Positions 29,592 through 39,340 of a stretch of 64,000 nt of DNA are shown here, one piece after another; positions within the stretch are counted from its first letter, which is position 1, and every line of letters starts with the position of its first letter. Location: assembly GCA_900323505.1 (NCBI GenBank), contig OOIN01000005.1, forward strand, positions 310,001 to 374,000. The letters run 5' to 3'. The position numbers and the translations under genes are program-made. This DNA comes from Ustilago trichophora (Eukaryota > Basidiomycota > Ustilaginomycetes > Ustilaginales > Ustilaginaceae). Under the pieces are notes generated by a model that was not told the DNA's origin, did no database searches, and was given only the letters and a program-made list of their open reading frames with translations.

Positions 29592-31922
29592 ATGACCGTG
29601 GTCGACGACACCGACGCAGAACGGCTCTCATCCATCGCCACTTCCGCCTCCCAACTCACCTCTTCTTCCTCTAGCACCATCCAACAACTCTACACCTCCG
29701 CCCTTGCCCGACGATCAACCCTCGAACAGCAGCAAGACGCGCAATATCTCTCCCTTGCCCCCACCTTCCTCTCTTTACATCAACAAGCTTCGACGTCCAC
29801 CCAACTGCTCGACTCTCTTGAGACATTCCTCTCTACGTTCCAATCGGATCTGTCCAACCTCTCCACCCACATCAGCGCACTGCAAACCACATCGCACCAG
29901 ATCGATTCGCGACTCGATGCGACGAGAGATGTAGAGATCCAACTTGCAAGCTTTCTATCCGAAATCGCGCTTAGTCCCCGAGTGGTGGATCTCTTCTTTG
30001 AAACCGAGCCGGAAAGTAGACCCGAGTTGTGGCTCAAAGCGGTAAAGCAGCTCGAGAGGGTTCTTGAAGCGACGTCTCCCTCTGCATCCCTTCCCATTCC
30101 CACTTTGGCAGCAGGCGCCAGCTCCGAGGAGTTGGGCGACATTCAAGCGGTCCAAGAAGTCCGAAGCGTCGCGGAAGCATGCAAAAACGTCGTCGCATCG
30201 AAATTGCGTACCTACCTCACTTCCCCACATGCCAGCATTAAAGCCAGCGTAACAACCAACTTGCAAGTATTGCAGACCAGCGTACTGTTGCGACATCACA
30301 AACCGCTATATGCGTTTCTGGCGAGACAGATGCCGAGAGTGGCGATAGATGTACAGAGGAGCTATGTCGCTGCGACACGGTTGTATTTCGAAACGGCTTT
30401 CAGAAGATACGGCAGGAGTCTCGGGGTTGTACGCAAGAGATGGGCTGAATCGAGTGGGTCTGCGCTGATTACCGATCCGATTCCGTCGGGCAGTGGTAGC
30501 GGCAGCAGCTATGCAGCGGGAGCGATTACGGGATTGCAAAATGGCATGGTGTCGCTGTCCAAACTCATGTCGACCAGCAGCACTTCAACTGGCACTGGAG
30601 GGGCATTCTTCAGAGCAGGTGGTAGCAGCACACCTCGCAGCAATCCAGACAACAACAACAACAATGCTCTTTCGACTGGCGACGCAGACTTTATGTCCAT
30701 CCCGGATCCCTGGCTATTCCCCACATCCCGTCTGCAGTATTCGAAACTCGACAGCCCTTCATCCAGCACAGTGCTAGGCTACCTGGCGGACGAAGCGAGT
30801 TTCAAAGCGTGTCCAGAGAATCTGTTCCGCTCGTTGAGCTTGGTATTGATCGACAATGCCTGTTCCGAGTTCTGCTTCTTGGTACGCTTCTTCGAAGGGG
30901 TATCATCGTCTTTGGAAAATGACGAAGAGGCGTCTTCTGCAACTTCGAAGAAGGATCAGAAGAAAGAAGCTGGGCAAGGTGTGGCTTCGGAAGAATCTGC
31001 TAGTGCTGCAGGAGACGAAACTGTGGAAGAAGATAATACCTCGTCCTCGAACAACAACCCTGTTGCCTCCGTTGTCCAACTAAGCCTCTTTGAACAGTCC
31101 AAAATCAAAGGTAGAGGAGCATCCGAAGAGATTTTCAAACAGATCTTTGAACCTGCACTTTCAACCTGGACCAATTTCACCCGATCCTTGCTCCACCCAA
31201 ATGCGTCTTCTGCATCGACGCTTGCTGCTTCTGCAACATCTGTTGTTTCAGGATCCGGTGTTGCAGCAGGCTCCGGCGGAGGATCCATTGGTGGACCAGC
31301 GGGATACTTTTCTTTGTTATCGATGGTACAGCTCAACGATGCCTTGTTAAGCCTCATCAGCAGTAGAGGATGTACCAATGGTGTGGTGGAAAGCGCTTTG
31401 ATGGGGTTCAAAATTGCTGCCTATCCACTACTTAAAAGATTCCTTGATGATCAGATTGGTGCTATTTCGACCTTTACTAATGGCGGCATCACTTCGAATG
31501 CCTCTTCAAGTTCGGGATCTAGTTCGATGTGGGGGATGATCAACAGTCTCACTGGTACCTCATCTACCTCTTCTACTTCCTTGTCTTCACTCGACTCGGA
31601 TTTGGTGGAAGTCATATGCATACGATACACTTCATTATTCACCAAAACACTTTACATTCTTGGTGACATTCCAGATCCAGGTTTGATCACCGCTTTGATT
31701 CGTCTTCGCACCGAGTTGGCAAAACTCTTTACCACCACCATATCAAAAACAACAACAACAACAACAACAATGTGGAACAAAGATTCAAAAACAAAAACTA
31801 TCCGATCCTTGATCACAACTTTAGAAGCTACAACAAGTATAGCAGGTACAGGTTTAAGTAGTCATACCCAAGTACAAAACGAATTCTCTTTTTGGAACGA
31901 ACAACTTAAACTCATCTCGTAA
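29592..31922 (+). CDS. VPS52: VPS52, GARP/EARP tethering complex subunit
   Basis: The start is set at the ATG at 29592 (MTVVDDTDAERL), giving 776 residues. The N-terminal coiled coil reads LLDSLETFLSTFQSDLSNLSTHISALQTTSHQIDSRL (about 75-110), matching the family's FQSDLSxxSxEIxxLQxxS signature, followed by QLASFLSEIALSPRVVDLFFET. The middle has the CATCHR-type LLRHHKPLYAFLARQMPRVAIDVQRSYVAATRLYFETAFRRYGRSL. Ser/Gly/Asn-rich loops interrupt the rod at about 310-360 and 460-530. GARP tethers endosome-derived vesicles at the trans-Golgi. RIC1, a regulator of the same recycling route, lies 7 kb away; this may be chance. It converges on the MAPKKK gene. Confidence 0.85.
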   Translation: MTVVDDTDAERLSSIATSASQLTSSSSSTIQQLYTSALARRSTLEQQQDAQYLSLAPTFLSLHQQASTSTQLLDSLETFLSTFQSDLSNLSTHISALQTTSHQIDSRLDATRDVEIQLASFLSEIALSPRVVDLFFETEPESRPELWLKAVKQLERVLEATSPSASLPIPTLAAGASSEELGDIQAVQEVRSVAEACKNVVASKLRTYLTSPHASIKASVTTNLQVLQTSVLLRHHKPLYAFLARQMPRVAIDVQRSYVAATRLYFETAFRRYGRSLGVVRKRWAESSGSALITDPIPSGSGSGSSYAAGAITGLQNGMVSLSKLMSTSSTSTGTGGAFFRAGGSSTPRSNPDNNNNNALSTGDADFMSIPDPWLFPTSRLQYSKLDSPSSSTVLGYLADEASFKACPENLFRSLSLVLIDNACSEFCFLVRFFEGVSSSLENDEEASSATSKKDQKKEAGQGVASEESASAAGDETVEEDNTSSSNNNPVASVVQLSLFEQSKIKGRGASEEIFKQIFEPALSTWTNFTRSLLHPNASSASTLAASATSVVSGSGVAAGSGGGSIGGPAGYFSLLSMVQLNDALLSLISSRGCTNGVVESALMGFKIAAYPLLKRFLDDQIGAISTFTNGGITSNASSSSGSSSMWGMINSLTGTSSTSSTSLSSLDSDLVEVICIRYTSLFTKTLYILGDIPDPGLITALIRLRTELAKLFTTTISKTTTTTTTMWNKDSKTKTIRSLITTLEATTSIAGTGLSSHTQVQNEFSFWNEQLKLIS

Positions 31923-32255
31923 CCTTTTCATCACTACCAAATCCTTAAATCTTACCAACCATCTTAATTTTTCATACTGTATGAATCCAATTTTTTCCCC
32001 AAAGTTTGTTGCAAAAAAACTCATCGTAACTTTGCCCTCAACAATAACCCCCATCCCATACAAACCAGCTTTAAAAAAAAAAATAGAACAAAACAAAACA
32101 AAAAAATACACCGTACAAGTGATCATAACTTTACAAAACAATGTTGAGATACTGTATATGCATATGTAAAAGTATGATATATTTTCGAGCCAAGAAAAAA
32201 GACACAAAACAAAGAGAAGCAGCTCACAATGACAATGCTAAAGAGTCAAAGTTCT
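31923..32255. other. Convergent 3' regions of VPS52 and the MAPKKK gene
   Basis: 333 bp, markedly A/T-rich with several A runs (32072-32082, 32100-32106), typical of fungal 3' untranslated and polyadenylation sequence. No gene is seen. Confidence 0.5.
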
Positions 32256-35200
32256 CTAGGATTCATCCGGAAGCGTAGATAGCGAGGAATCATTACGAAG
32301 CATAGCCAATCTCTGAGCTTCTTCTTTCTGATACTGTAGATCGGCGACGATGGCCGGATAGCCTGGATGCGAATGATTTGGATGGCCTGGGACGTGTAGA
32401 GGTCTCTGTCCATTTGCCTCGTCTTGATCTGCCGTTTCTTCCTGGTGTTCGAGCTGCATCGTTTCTCCTTGTTCTTGTTCTTGTTCTTGTTCTTGTTCTT
32501 GTTCTTGTTCTTGTTCTTGTTCTTGCTCGATGCCGTTGGATTCGAGCTGCTGCACATTATTATCTTGACCATGTGCAGGATCTGCCTCCTTCTGCTGCTG
32601 TGCCTGTTGCTGCCGGAATCCGAGACTAGCTTTCAAGCTCATACTAGGGTTGTAAGGCGTAGTAATCCCCGTAACTCCTGAACTAGATCCTCCTCCTCCA
32701 CCAGCTTCGCTACTGCTCCATCGACTTCGAGTGCTGTTCAACGACGAAACGTTCCTATCCAAACTCTTGAACAGGCTAGAAGGTTGTACACCAGGCGTTT
32801 GCGGATTTCCAGCACCTTGACCAAACGCATGATGTCCAGCTTCGAGCGAATTTGTCACGCTAGAGCCGCTACTTTGGCTCATGTCATCGTAGCCGACATC
32901 CCCTGGGAGCATCCCTCCGACAGGGACACCTGCGAGCTCTGCCGCTGCTTCAGCTTCGTTCGCCGCATCGAGCTCTTCGATAAGGCTGCGCATCCAGGGG
33001 TCTTCCTTGAGCTGGATCGCCGTCGGTCGCTGTCGGGGATTGATGGTGAGACACTGGCGAATGAATTCGATACCCATGGGTGAGAGTTGGCTGGGATCCG
33101 GCAAGGCTGGATGCTGTTCAGCCATACCGATGTGGAACATGATCGCCCACTCGTTGTCAAAGTTGCTCCAGGGTCGTTTGCCAGTGGCAAACTCGAGTAC
33201 GACACATCCCAGACTCCAAATGTCCGCTGCAGACTGCGGGACGTCGGCGTTGCCCTTGATGACTTCGGGCGACATGTACATGGGTGTTCCCTGCAAGCTG
33301 GCCATGGCGCCTCCAGGACCGCCCTGCTTGCCACCATCGATGCCCTGAGCCATCATGCCGATGTTGCCAAGTCCACCCGTCTTACGAGAGCGTTGAATGG
33401 TGCGACTATTCTTGGCGAGGATCTTGGCAGCGCCGAAATCGACGTACTTGAGCACACCCATGTGATCCAACAAGATGTTGTCCGGCTTAATGTCGCGATG
33501 GATGATACCTTGCGAGTGGAGATAGATAAGACCCTCGAGCATCTGTAGTGTGTATACCTGAATGACAGTCTCGTCTTCGATCCTGCCGTGCTCGAGCAGC
33601 GCTGCAAGCGATCCACCCTGGCAGTACTCCTCGAAGATGTAAACTCGATCGCGGTGCACTTCGATACCGTAGTATTCGACAATATTGGGATGGCTGAGCA
33701 TCGACATGACCTCCATCTCGTCCTTGATCTGCTGATACAGACTCGGTGTAGACGAGATATCCTGGAAGCGGATCTCTTTGACTGCCATGAGTCCTCCACT
33801 GTCGAGGTTGACAGCCAGATAGACTGTACCGAACGTTCCTCCACCAATGAATTGACCTTGCTGCCAGCGAATGGTGATCTTGGATGCCGACTGGGCCAAA
33901 AATTGCAAGCTGCGGTCTTCAAGACGCGTGTCGTCGAGCACCCGTCCAATGAGACGCTGCTCGGCCTCGAGTTCGTGCCTGGCGGCATCCCACTCAAGCA
34001 CCTTGGAGATCCAGCGCTCTTCTGTGGTTTGCATGGCTGCATCGAGCTTGTTGACCAGCATCTGAGCGCCGATACCCGGCCCGACGAGCGATGCCTTGGT
34101 CGCCTGTCCCTGTGAGGCAGCCTCGCCATTGCCCTGCAGCCGCAACGACTGAAAGTCCTCCGACAAGTTCTGTACTGCATCGGCTCCTCCGGCGATAATG
34201 CGGTTGCGTTCGGCCTTTTCGCGTTCCAACTTCTCTTGTTCTTCTTGCGCCTTTGCGACACTGCTTCTGGCACCGAGAATGTCAAAGTGTGAGATCAGCA
34301 GAGCCATGCACGAAGCAACCTTGGCCCGAAGCAAGGCAAAGTCTTGCTCGTTGAGTCTAAAGATGTTTTCGGCCGAGGTGATGTGGTTGGCATTGCCGAG
34401 AGCAGTGACGGCCCATTTGAACGTCTTGCGCTCGCTTGGCACGCAGTCGTCGCAAATGAATGCAATCCAGTCAATGGCAAGGCGACCCAAGGCCAGCGTC
34501 ATTTGATCTCGCAGACGAGCAGACTCGATGAAGGGAAGCGCACGGCGTCCGTGCTCAGCTGCCATCGAGTAGCAATTCTGGATCAACTCGTCGCAGTTGC
34601 CGCCGAGACCGCCCGCTGGATTCTCGCTCGTCGTAGAACGAGGTGTGCCACCTCTAGCACGAGCACGTACACCCAATCCACGGAGCCGGCGACGAATCTC
34701 GGGCACTTTGCGAATGATGGTGTCGGAAAGCATGTAGACGCCCTTGTTGATGTCTTCGAGACCAGACTGGACACGGCTCATGTGTGCCATCTGGTCGTTG
34801 AGCGTCTCGAGTGGGAATGCGGCGTGGCCATCTTCGCTTCCATCATCAACGTCTTCGCCCGTGCCTGTGTGGGCAAAGATGCGCTGGAAGTGGCGCTTGG
34901 CCAACTCGAGGCGTCCCTTGGGTCCATCAGCGATCAGTCGAACTCGTCGGTCTGCAAGCGCAATGTCGACACGAGGCATTATGTGGTGCATCACCTTGCC
35001 AGTCCACATGAACGGGTCACGAGGACTCAAGAGAAGAATGTAGCGAGGGTGCTCATCGGCGTCGTCGTCGGCGACTCCTGCACCGTTGCCGGCAGCAGCA
35101 GCAGCGCCTGTCTGCTTTTCGAACTGTTCACGCAAGGCATTGGCGTTGCCAGCTCCACCTGCGGTTGTGTCTTCACCATCCTCACCATCGACATTGAGCG

Positions 35201-38162
35201 CGTTGGCGGTGGCTTCTGCAGCCAAGGCGGATTCTTCTTCTCCTGGTCGTACACGGTGCAGACATTTGCAGACGAGCTCCTGAATGAGGTCTGGCTTGTC
35301 CTGGAGGCTGGGCTCGGCAATGAGGTAGATACCGTTTTCTTCAAGCGCCTCGGTGTAGACCAGAAAGTAGTCGTGATCAATGAGCGTAAGCATGAAGGAG
35401 CTGAGTGTCATACCTCCAACATTGGTGGCGTCGCTGTGTCCGGCGATCGATTGGTCGTCCGCCTCGAGATAGTCGGCCGAGGGCCGAAGGGTACCGAGAT
35501 CGTACTCTGCTGCATTATCTAGTCGGTTTCGAATGTCACGAGCGAAACCCAGCAGCTTTCGCGAACGAATTCGGACGTTGTCGAAGACGCTGTGGATCCA
35601 CTTGGCTCTGTCCTCGAGAGTGATGAGATCCTTGCTGTTGGGCGCATGACCGGTGGCAGCGCCAGTGCCGAGGTTGGGCGCTTGGTCCGACTTTGCGAGG
35701 CCGACCGGACCGGATGTGGGATTGGGAAGGCGTCGGCCGTGCTGGTCCTGCTGCGTCATGGTCGCGGTGAGCTCACGATTAAAGTAGCGTGCGATACGGT
35801 CAAAGAGCTTGTTGACGAAGCGGGTGATGTTGGTGGCTACAATGATGTCTCCTCCCTCGATCGATTCGACGGCGGTGCTGAGGAAGCGCCATTCGGGCTC
35901 AAGAATCTCGGTCTCTTTGAAGTAGACACTCGCCTTGAGTTTGAGGCGGAGCAGCTTGAAGAAGAATTTGAGGGCACTTCGTAGTACCTCGTCATAGCCC
36001 TCGGCGATGCATGGAGCCAGATCCCAGCCACGTCCTGGATCAGCGACAATGATGCTGGTGTAGTTGAGCTTGACTCTGCAGGCCATGGCAAGCGCTGTTC
36101 GCAAATCGTCTGTGAGTGAATCGACGATGAGGACACTTGGCTCAGCGAGCTTGCCGGCATAGTCGAGTCGCAACCGGAGTGCGCCTTGCATCAGACGAGT
36201 GGGGAAATTGATGAGCGTGACAAGCTCTGGTTCGAACGAGGGCAGTGCCATGAGTTCAAAGTCTTTGTGGAACCTGAGGATGGTCTCCTTTGCTTTGATG
36301 ATGAGCTGATAGAGGCTGGCGAGCGTGCGTTTTTCGAAAGTGGACTGAAGAGAGCCTTCCTTTTGGATCCGCTCAACAAAGGTGCTGTCCTCATCGGCAG
36401 CGGCTCGACCGGACCGTTGCTGCTCTCGCTGCTTGTGACTCTGACTTTCGCTCCTCTTGCGCTCGTTGTCGTAGTCACGAGTGCCATGAGCAGCAATCTC
36501 GAGCGTGTCCGAGCCGGTCCATTTGCGTAGGATGTCAATCTGGAGGCGCAGTGACGTGGTGGTATTGTACCAGCTGTAGAGCGCACTCAGCTTGGCCTGC
36601 ACCTCTGCATCGCCCCACTCCGGTACGATCTCGACGGCACGCCTGGTGGAAGGGAACTGCTCCTCTGCACTGTCGATTCGACCCAGGAGATGGCCGATTT
36701 CGGAGAGCACCGTTTCCTTTTCCGTTTGCCCCTCTGAAGGCGCTGCCGATGCTTGGTCCGACTCGCCCTTTTCCGACTTGGATGGATCAGCGTCGCTGGT
36801 TCCTTCTTTGGTGGTCGAGCCCATCTCGCTGCTGTCACCTCTCGCATTTTGCGAGGCATTGGCAGAGGTGGAAGAGCTTCGACCAGTGCGACTTTCTGCG
36901 GTTGCAATGTGTTCGGCGCGACAGTCGCGCACCTCCTGCACGAGGTTCTTGAGCATTGTGCCAAAGCCGTCTTTGAGACGCTTCTCTTCCTCGTCGATAG
37001 CTCCGCGCTGCAAGCCACGACCACGCAGAGTTGCTTTGATGTCGAGCCAGCGCTGGTAGCTGAGCTCTTGACGTGACAAGTCGGGAGTGTCGACCGAGTT
37101 GATACGCTTGGTCTCGGACTTGAGCACCTCGGAGTTGAGTACGGACCCGAGCATGCTCTGCCATTCCATGCGATGCTGAGGATTGAGAATGGGGGTCTCG
37201 TGCTCGCCTAGATCCGCAGGCGTGTGGAGATCTGCGGGAAAGCTGGGACCGGGAGTCGCAGTGATGCCGACAGCAGAGTCTACGGGTGGAGCCATGGGAT
37301 CGAGAGGTGGGGCGAGCGTACGGGCTGCAGCTGAAGTGGCGGAAGCAGCGGGCGCATTCAAGGGATGACTCTCACCGTCCCAATCGTCACTATCGTCACT
37401 GGCGCTAGCACTGGACCAGCTGAGGACGGTGCTGTTGCCTGGTGGAGGTATTGAGGCTTTGGCTTTGGACTTGTCGTAAGCAGAGCCGCTGCGGGAAAAG
37501 TAGTCATACTCGTCTGCAACGGCTGCTATTTCGGCGCTGCGTGATCTGCGAACGGCTGCTTCATCTGCGCTACTGGCGTAGTGATCGTCGGTATCATCAT
37601 CATCATCGTCGTCGTCGTCGTCAAAGTCGGCTAGAAGCGCTGCATCTTGTCGACGCTGACGTTCTGCTCTTCGCTTTTCGACGTTGACCTGACGTGCGAC
37701 GAGGCTGGTGGTGGGATCGTCAAAGTAGTTGGGGTCTATGGAAAGGTCGCGATCTTCTGGCAAGGGCTGTGCAATGCTGGAAGTGCGCGCACGCGTTGAA
37801 GTTACGTGGCGGAGAGAGGAACTGGAACGAGGTGCACGGCGGGGTTGTGTACGTGTGCCTAGACCAGCTGCAGGAATACGTTGACGACCATCGCCATTGG
37901 AAGCTGTAGCACTGTCGTCGGCAGCAAGGAATTGAGATGGCTCGCCATCGTTGCTGGTTTCTGGCTCTTGAAAGGAGACGCTAGCTACACGTCTTCTGGT
38001 TGGTGAGGCAGCAGAGTCTGGATGAAGCGTAGACTGAGGTGGATGCTGCTCTTGCTCTTCCTCTTGCTCCTCCTCTTCGCGGATGGGATCGTCGACTAGA
38101 GATGAAGGGCCGGCTTGAATATTGCCAAAGGCACTGTCGTTGTCATGGGGTGGTTCTGACAT
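32256..38162 (-). CDS. SSK2: Ssk2/Ssk22/Wis4-type MAP kinase kinase kinase (HOG pathway)
   Basis: The frame is open to a TTG at 38267, but the first plausible ATG is at 38162 (MSEPPHDNDSAFGN), giving 1968 residues. Residues 1-380 are disordered with poly-Asp and poly-Glu runs. The long regulatory region (about 380-1400) is that of Ssk2-type kinases, which bind the Ssk1 response regulator. The kinase domain spans about 1430-1723: GGGTFGTVY, MAVKEIRF (Lys near 1461), HRDIKPDN (near 1552), DFGAAK (near 1573), then a Gly-rich activation-loop insertion before GTPMYMSPEV. The C-terminal 245 residues are disordered with a Glu-Gln repeat. It would phosphorylate a Pbs2-type MAPKK in osmostress signalling. 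Confidence 0.92.
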   Translation of the reverse strand: MSEPPHDNDSAFGNIQAGPSSLVDDPIREEEEQEEEQEQHPPQSTLHPDSAASPTRRRVASVSFQEPETSNDGEPSQFLAADDSATASNGDGRQRIPAAGLGTRTQPRRAPRSSSSLRHVTSTRARTSSIAQPLPEDRDLSIDPNYFDDPTTSLVARQVNVEKRRAERQRRQDAALLADFDDDDDDDDDDTDDHYASSADEAAVRRSRSAEIAAVADEYDYFSRSGSAYDKSKAKASIPPPGNSTVLSWSSASASDDSDDWDGESHPLNAPAASATSAAARTLAPPLDPMAPPVDSAVGITATPGPSFPADLHTPADLGEHETPILNPQHRMEWQSMLGSVLNSEVLKSETKRINSVDTPDLSRQELSYQRWLDIKATLRGRGLQRGAIDEEEKRLKDGFGTMLKNLVQEVRDCRAEHIATAESRTGRSSSTSANASQNARGDSSEMGSTTKEGTSDADPSKSEKGESDQASAAPSEGQTEKETVLSEIGHLLGRIDSAEEQFPSTRRAVEIVPEWGDAEVQAKLSALYSWYNTTTSLRLQIDILRKWTGSDTLEIAAHGTRDYDNERKRSESQSHKQREQQRSGRAAADEDSTFVERIQKEGSLQSTFEKRTLASLYQLIIKAKETILRFHKDFELMALPSFEPELVTLINFPTRLMQGALRLRLDYAGKLAEPSVLIVDSLTDDLRTALAMACRVKLNYTSIIVADPGRGWDLAPCIAEGYDEVLRSALKFFFKLLRLKLKASVYFKETEILEPEWRFLSTAVESIEGGDIIVATNITRFVNKLFDRIARYFNRELTATMTQQDQHGRRLPNPTSGPVGLAKSDQAPNLGTGAATGHAPNSKDLITLEDRAKWIHSVFDNVRIRSRKLLGFARDIRNRLDNAAEYDLGTLRPSADYLEADDQSIAGHSDATNVGGMTLSSFMLTLIDHDYFLVYTEALEENGIYLIAEPSLQDKPDLIQELVCKCLHRVRPGEEESALAAEATANALNVDGEDGEDTTAGGAGNANALREQFEKQTGAAAAAGNGAGVADDDADEHPRYILLLSPRDPFMWTGKVMHHIMPRVDIALADRRVRLIADGPKGRLELAKRHFQRIFAHTGTGEDVDDGSEDGHAAFPLETLNDQMAHMSRVQSGLEDINKGVYMLSDTIIRKVPEIRRRLRGLGVRARARGGTPRSTTSENPAGGLGGNCDELIQNCYSMAAEHGRRALPFIESARLRDQMTLALGRLAIDWIAFICDDCVPSERKTFKWAVTALGNANHITSAENIFRLNEQDFALLRAKVASCMALLISHFDILGARSSVAKAQEEQEKLEREKAERNRIIAGGADAVQNLSEDFQSLRLQGNGEAASQGQATKASLVGPGIGAQMLVNKLDAAMQTTEERWISKVLEWDAARHELEAEQRLIGRVLDDTRLEDRSLQFLAQSASKITIRWQQGQFIGGGTFGTVYLAVNLDSGGLMAVKEIRFQDISSTPSLYQQIKDEMEVMSMLSHPNIVEYYGIEVHRDRVYIFEEYCQGGSLAALLEHGRIEDETVIQVYTLQMLEGLIYLHSQGIIHRDIKPDNILLDHMGVLKYVDFGAAKILAKNSRTIQRSRKTGGLGNIGMMAQGIDGGKQGGPGGAMASLQGTPMYMSPEVIKGNADVPQSAADIWSLGCVVLEFATGKRPWSNFDNEWAIMFHIGMAEQHPALPDPSQLSPMGIEFIRQCLTINPRQRPTAIQLKEDPWMRSLIEELDAANEAEAAAELAGVPVGGMLPGDVGYDDMSQSSGSSVTNSLEAGHHAFGQGAGNPQTPGVQPSSLFKSLDRNVSSLNSTRSRWSSSEAGGGGGSSSGVTGITTPYNPSMSLKASLGFRQQQAQQQKEADPAHGQDNNVQQLESNGIEQEQEQEQEQEQEQEQEQEQGETMQLEHQEETADQDEANGQRPLHVPGHPNHSHPGYPAIVADLQYQKEEAQRLAMLRNDSSLSTLPDES
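32468..32527. repeat. Hexanucleotide coding repeat (CTTGTT)10 encoding Glu-Gln
   Basis: Ten head-to-tail CTTGTT units lie inside the MAPKKK coding region. On the minus strand they read AACAAG and encode an alternating Glu-Gln tract near the C-terminus. The number of units could vary between strains without breaking the frame. Confidence 0.92.
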
Positions 38163-38517
38163 GTTGCAAGTGATCGAGAATGAGTCGAGAGTATCGGTGT
38201 ACGACTGTTGCTGCTGTGTATGCTTGGAGATAATTCCTCTCGCTCGGACGGCTGGTGATACTGGCAAGAGGGCCGCCGTCGAAATTACTATTGGATTGGA
38301 GATCGGAGCTTGAGATGACTAGTACGACCGGGTCATCACGCTGGAGGGCAAGCTCGTCGAAGCGAGAGAGGATTGCGATGTTGATGAGCGATGGCGGTTT
38401 GTGATATGCAACTCAAGCTTGCAAAGCGGCGCGGGGTCACGGGCAGGATGTCGATGCTAACTGCGTATAACGATCAGGTATAGAGTTGCTGTTGGAAAGG
38501 ATCGATGTCGATGTCAC

Positions 38518-38529
38518 TACTGTACAGTA
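38518..38529. promoter_or_regulatory. TACTGTACAGTA perfect palindrome
   Basis: A 12-bp perfect inverted repeat, the symmetric form of the recurring GTACTGTAC motif, about 355 bp upstream of the MAPKKK ATG. Dyad symmetry suits a dimeric DNA-binding protein, but nothing here shows binding. Confidence 0.4.
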
Positions 38530-38945
38530 CTAGTGAATGCAAAGTTGGAGGTGATGATGCAGAAAGCAATGCGGTATCTACTCCCGGCAGTCGGATCTGA
38601 ATCTCTCTCACACACACACACTCTCTCTTCAAGGCAAAGTGCTATACTGTGTGAATTCCGATGCTGCCATGCAGGTCTACGCAGAGACGTACTGTACTGT
38701 AGATGGCGATCTGCGAATTCCAAAACGCGTTGACGGGCTGACAGGCAGCACACTGCCTATAATACAGAGTGGAGGAAAAAGGTCCCGATTTTTGCAAAAA
38801 GGAACGCACAGGACAAGACAGCCCCGATTTTCAGTCTGGGATTGCCGAGCCGTGTCGCACTGTGCTCCGCGTTGGACCTGAGTTGAACCCTAACTTTGCT
38901 TTTGACTTGACCAACACCGACACCGACCGACCGACACACACACGA

Positions 38946-38971
38946 ACACACACACACACACACACACACAA
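38946..38971. repeat. (CA)n dinucleotide microsatellite
   Basis: About 13 CA units in the region between the MAPKKK and RIC1 starts, with a shorter broken CA run just upstream. Confidence 0.85.
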
Positions 38972-39340
38972 ACGCACAAGCCAATTTGGCACTTGCCTTT
39001 GCCTTTCCGTTGACGAAGCCGACTTCCGACCGTGTCCTCGTGATATAGGAAGCGGATCTGCTCCGATACTTCCTCTAGTCGTTAGAGCACTTCTGCGTCT
39101 TGATCACACTCGCACTACAAAGAACATCAAGGCGGTTGCGGGTCAGCTGAAAAGTCACAGTCAATGGTGTTGGCTTGCTAGTTGCACGTCGACTACGCTC
39201 TTGGATGATCCTCCGATCGTGAAACCTTTAGGTCAAGGTGCCAGTCGATATCGATCCTCTCGCCTCCTTTGAATCATTATACCTTCATCCGACTAGATCG
39301 TCAGTTGAGCATCGGCAAATCCCTGATCACCACCATCATC

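Larger units (their letters stand above)
38163..39340. promoter_or_regulatory. Divergent promoter region between SSK2-type MAPKKK and RIC1
   Basis: 1178 bp containing a perfect TACTGTACAGTA palindrome (38518-38529), a GTACTGTACTGTA element (38689-38701), a CA dinucleotide tract (38946-38971) and a CACACA/CTCTCT patch (38608-38630). The RIC1 frame is open back to a TTG at 39269, which is leader. No gene is seen. Confidence 0.45.

Noticed and set aside
34344..35522. 392-codon open frame antisense to the MAPKKK
   Set aside because: A shadow of the kinase gene's codon bias with no recognisable protein features.
38163..38267. N-terminal extension of the MAPKKK from a TTG
   Set aside because: TTG is not a normal eukaryotic start; an ATG follows at 38162. 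The same reasoning moved the starts of MED20, VPS52, RIC1, the WTAP-like gene and the MFS gene.
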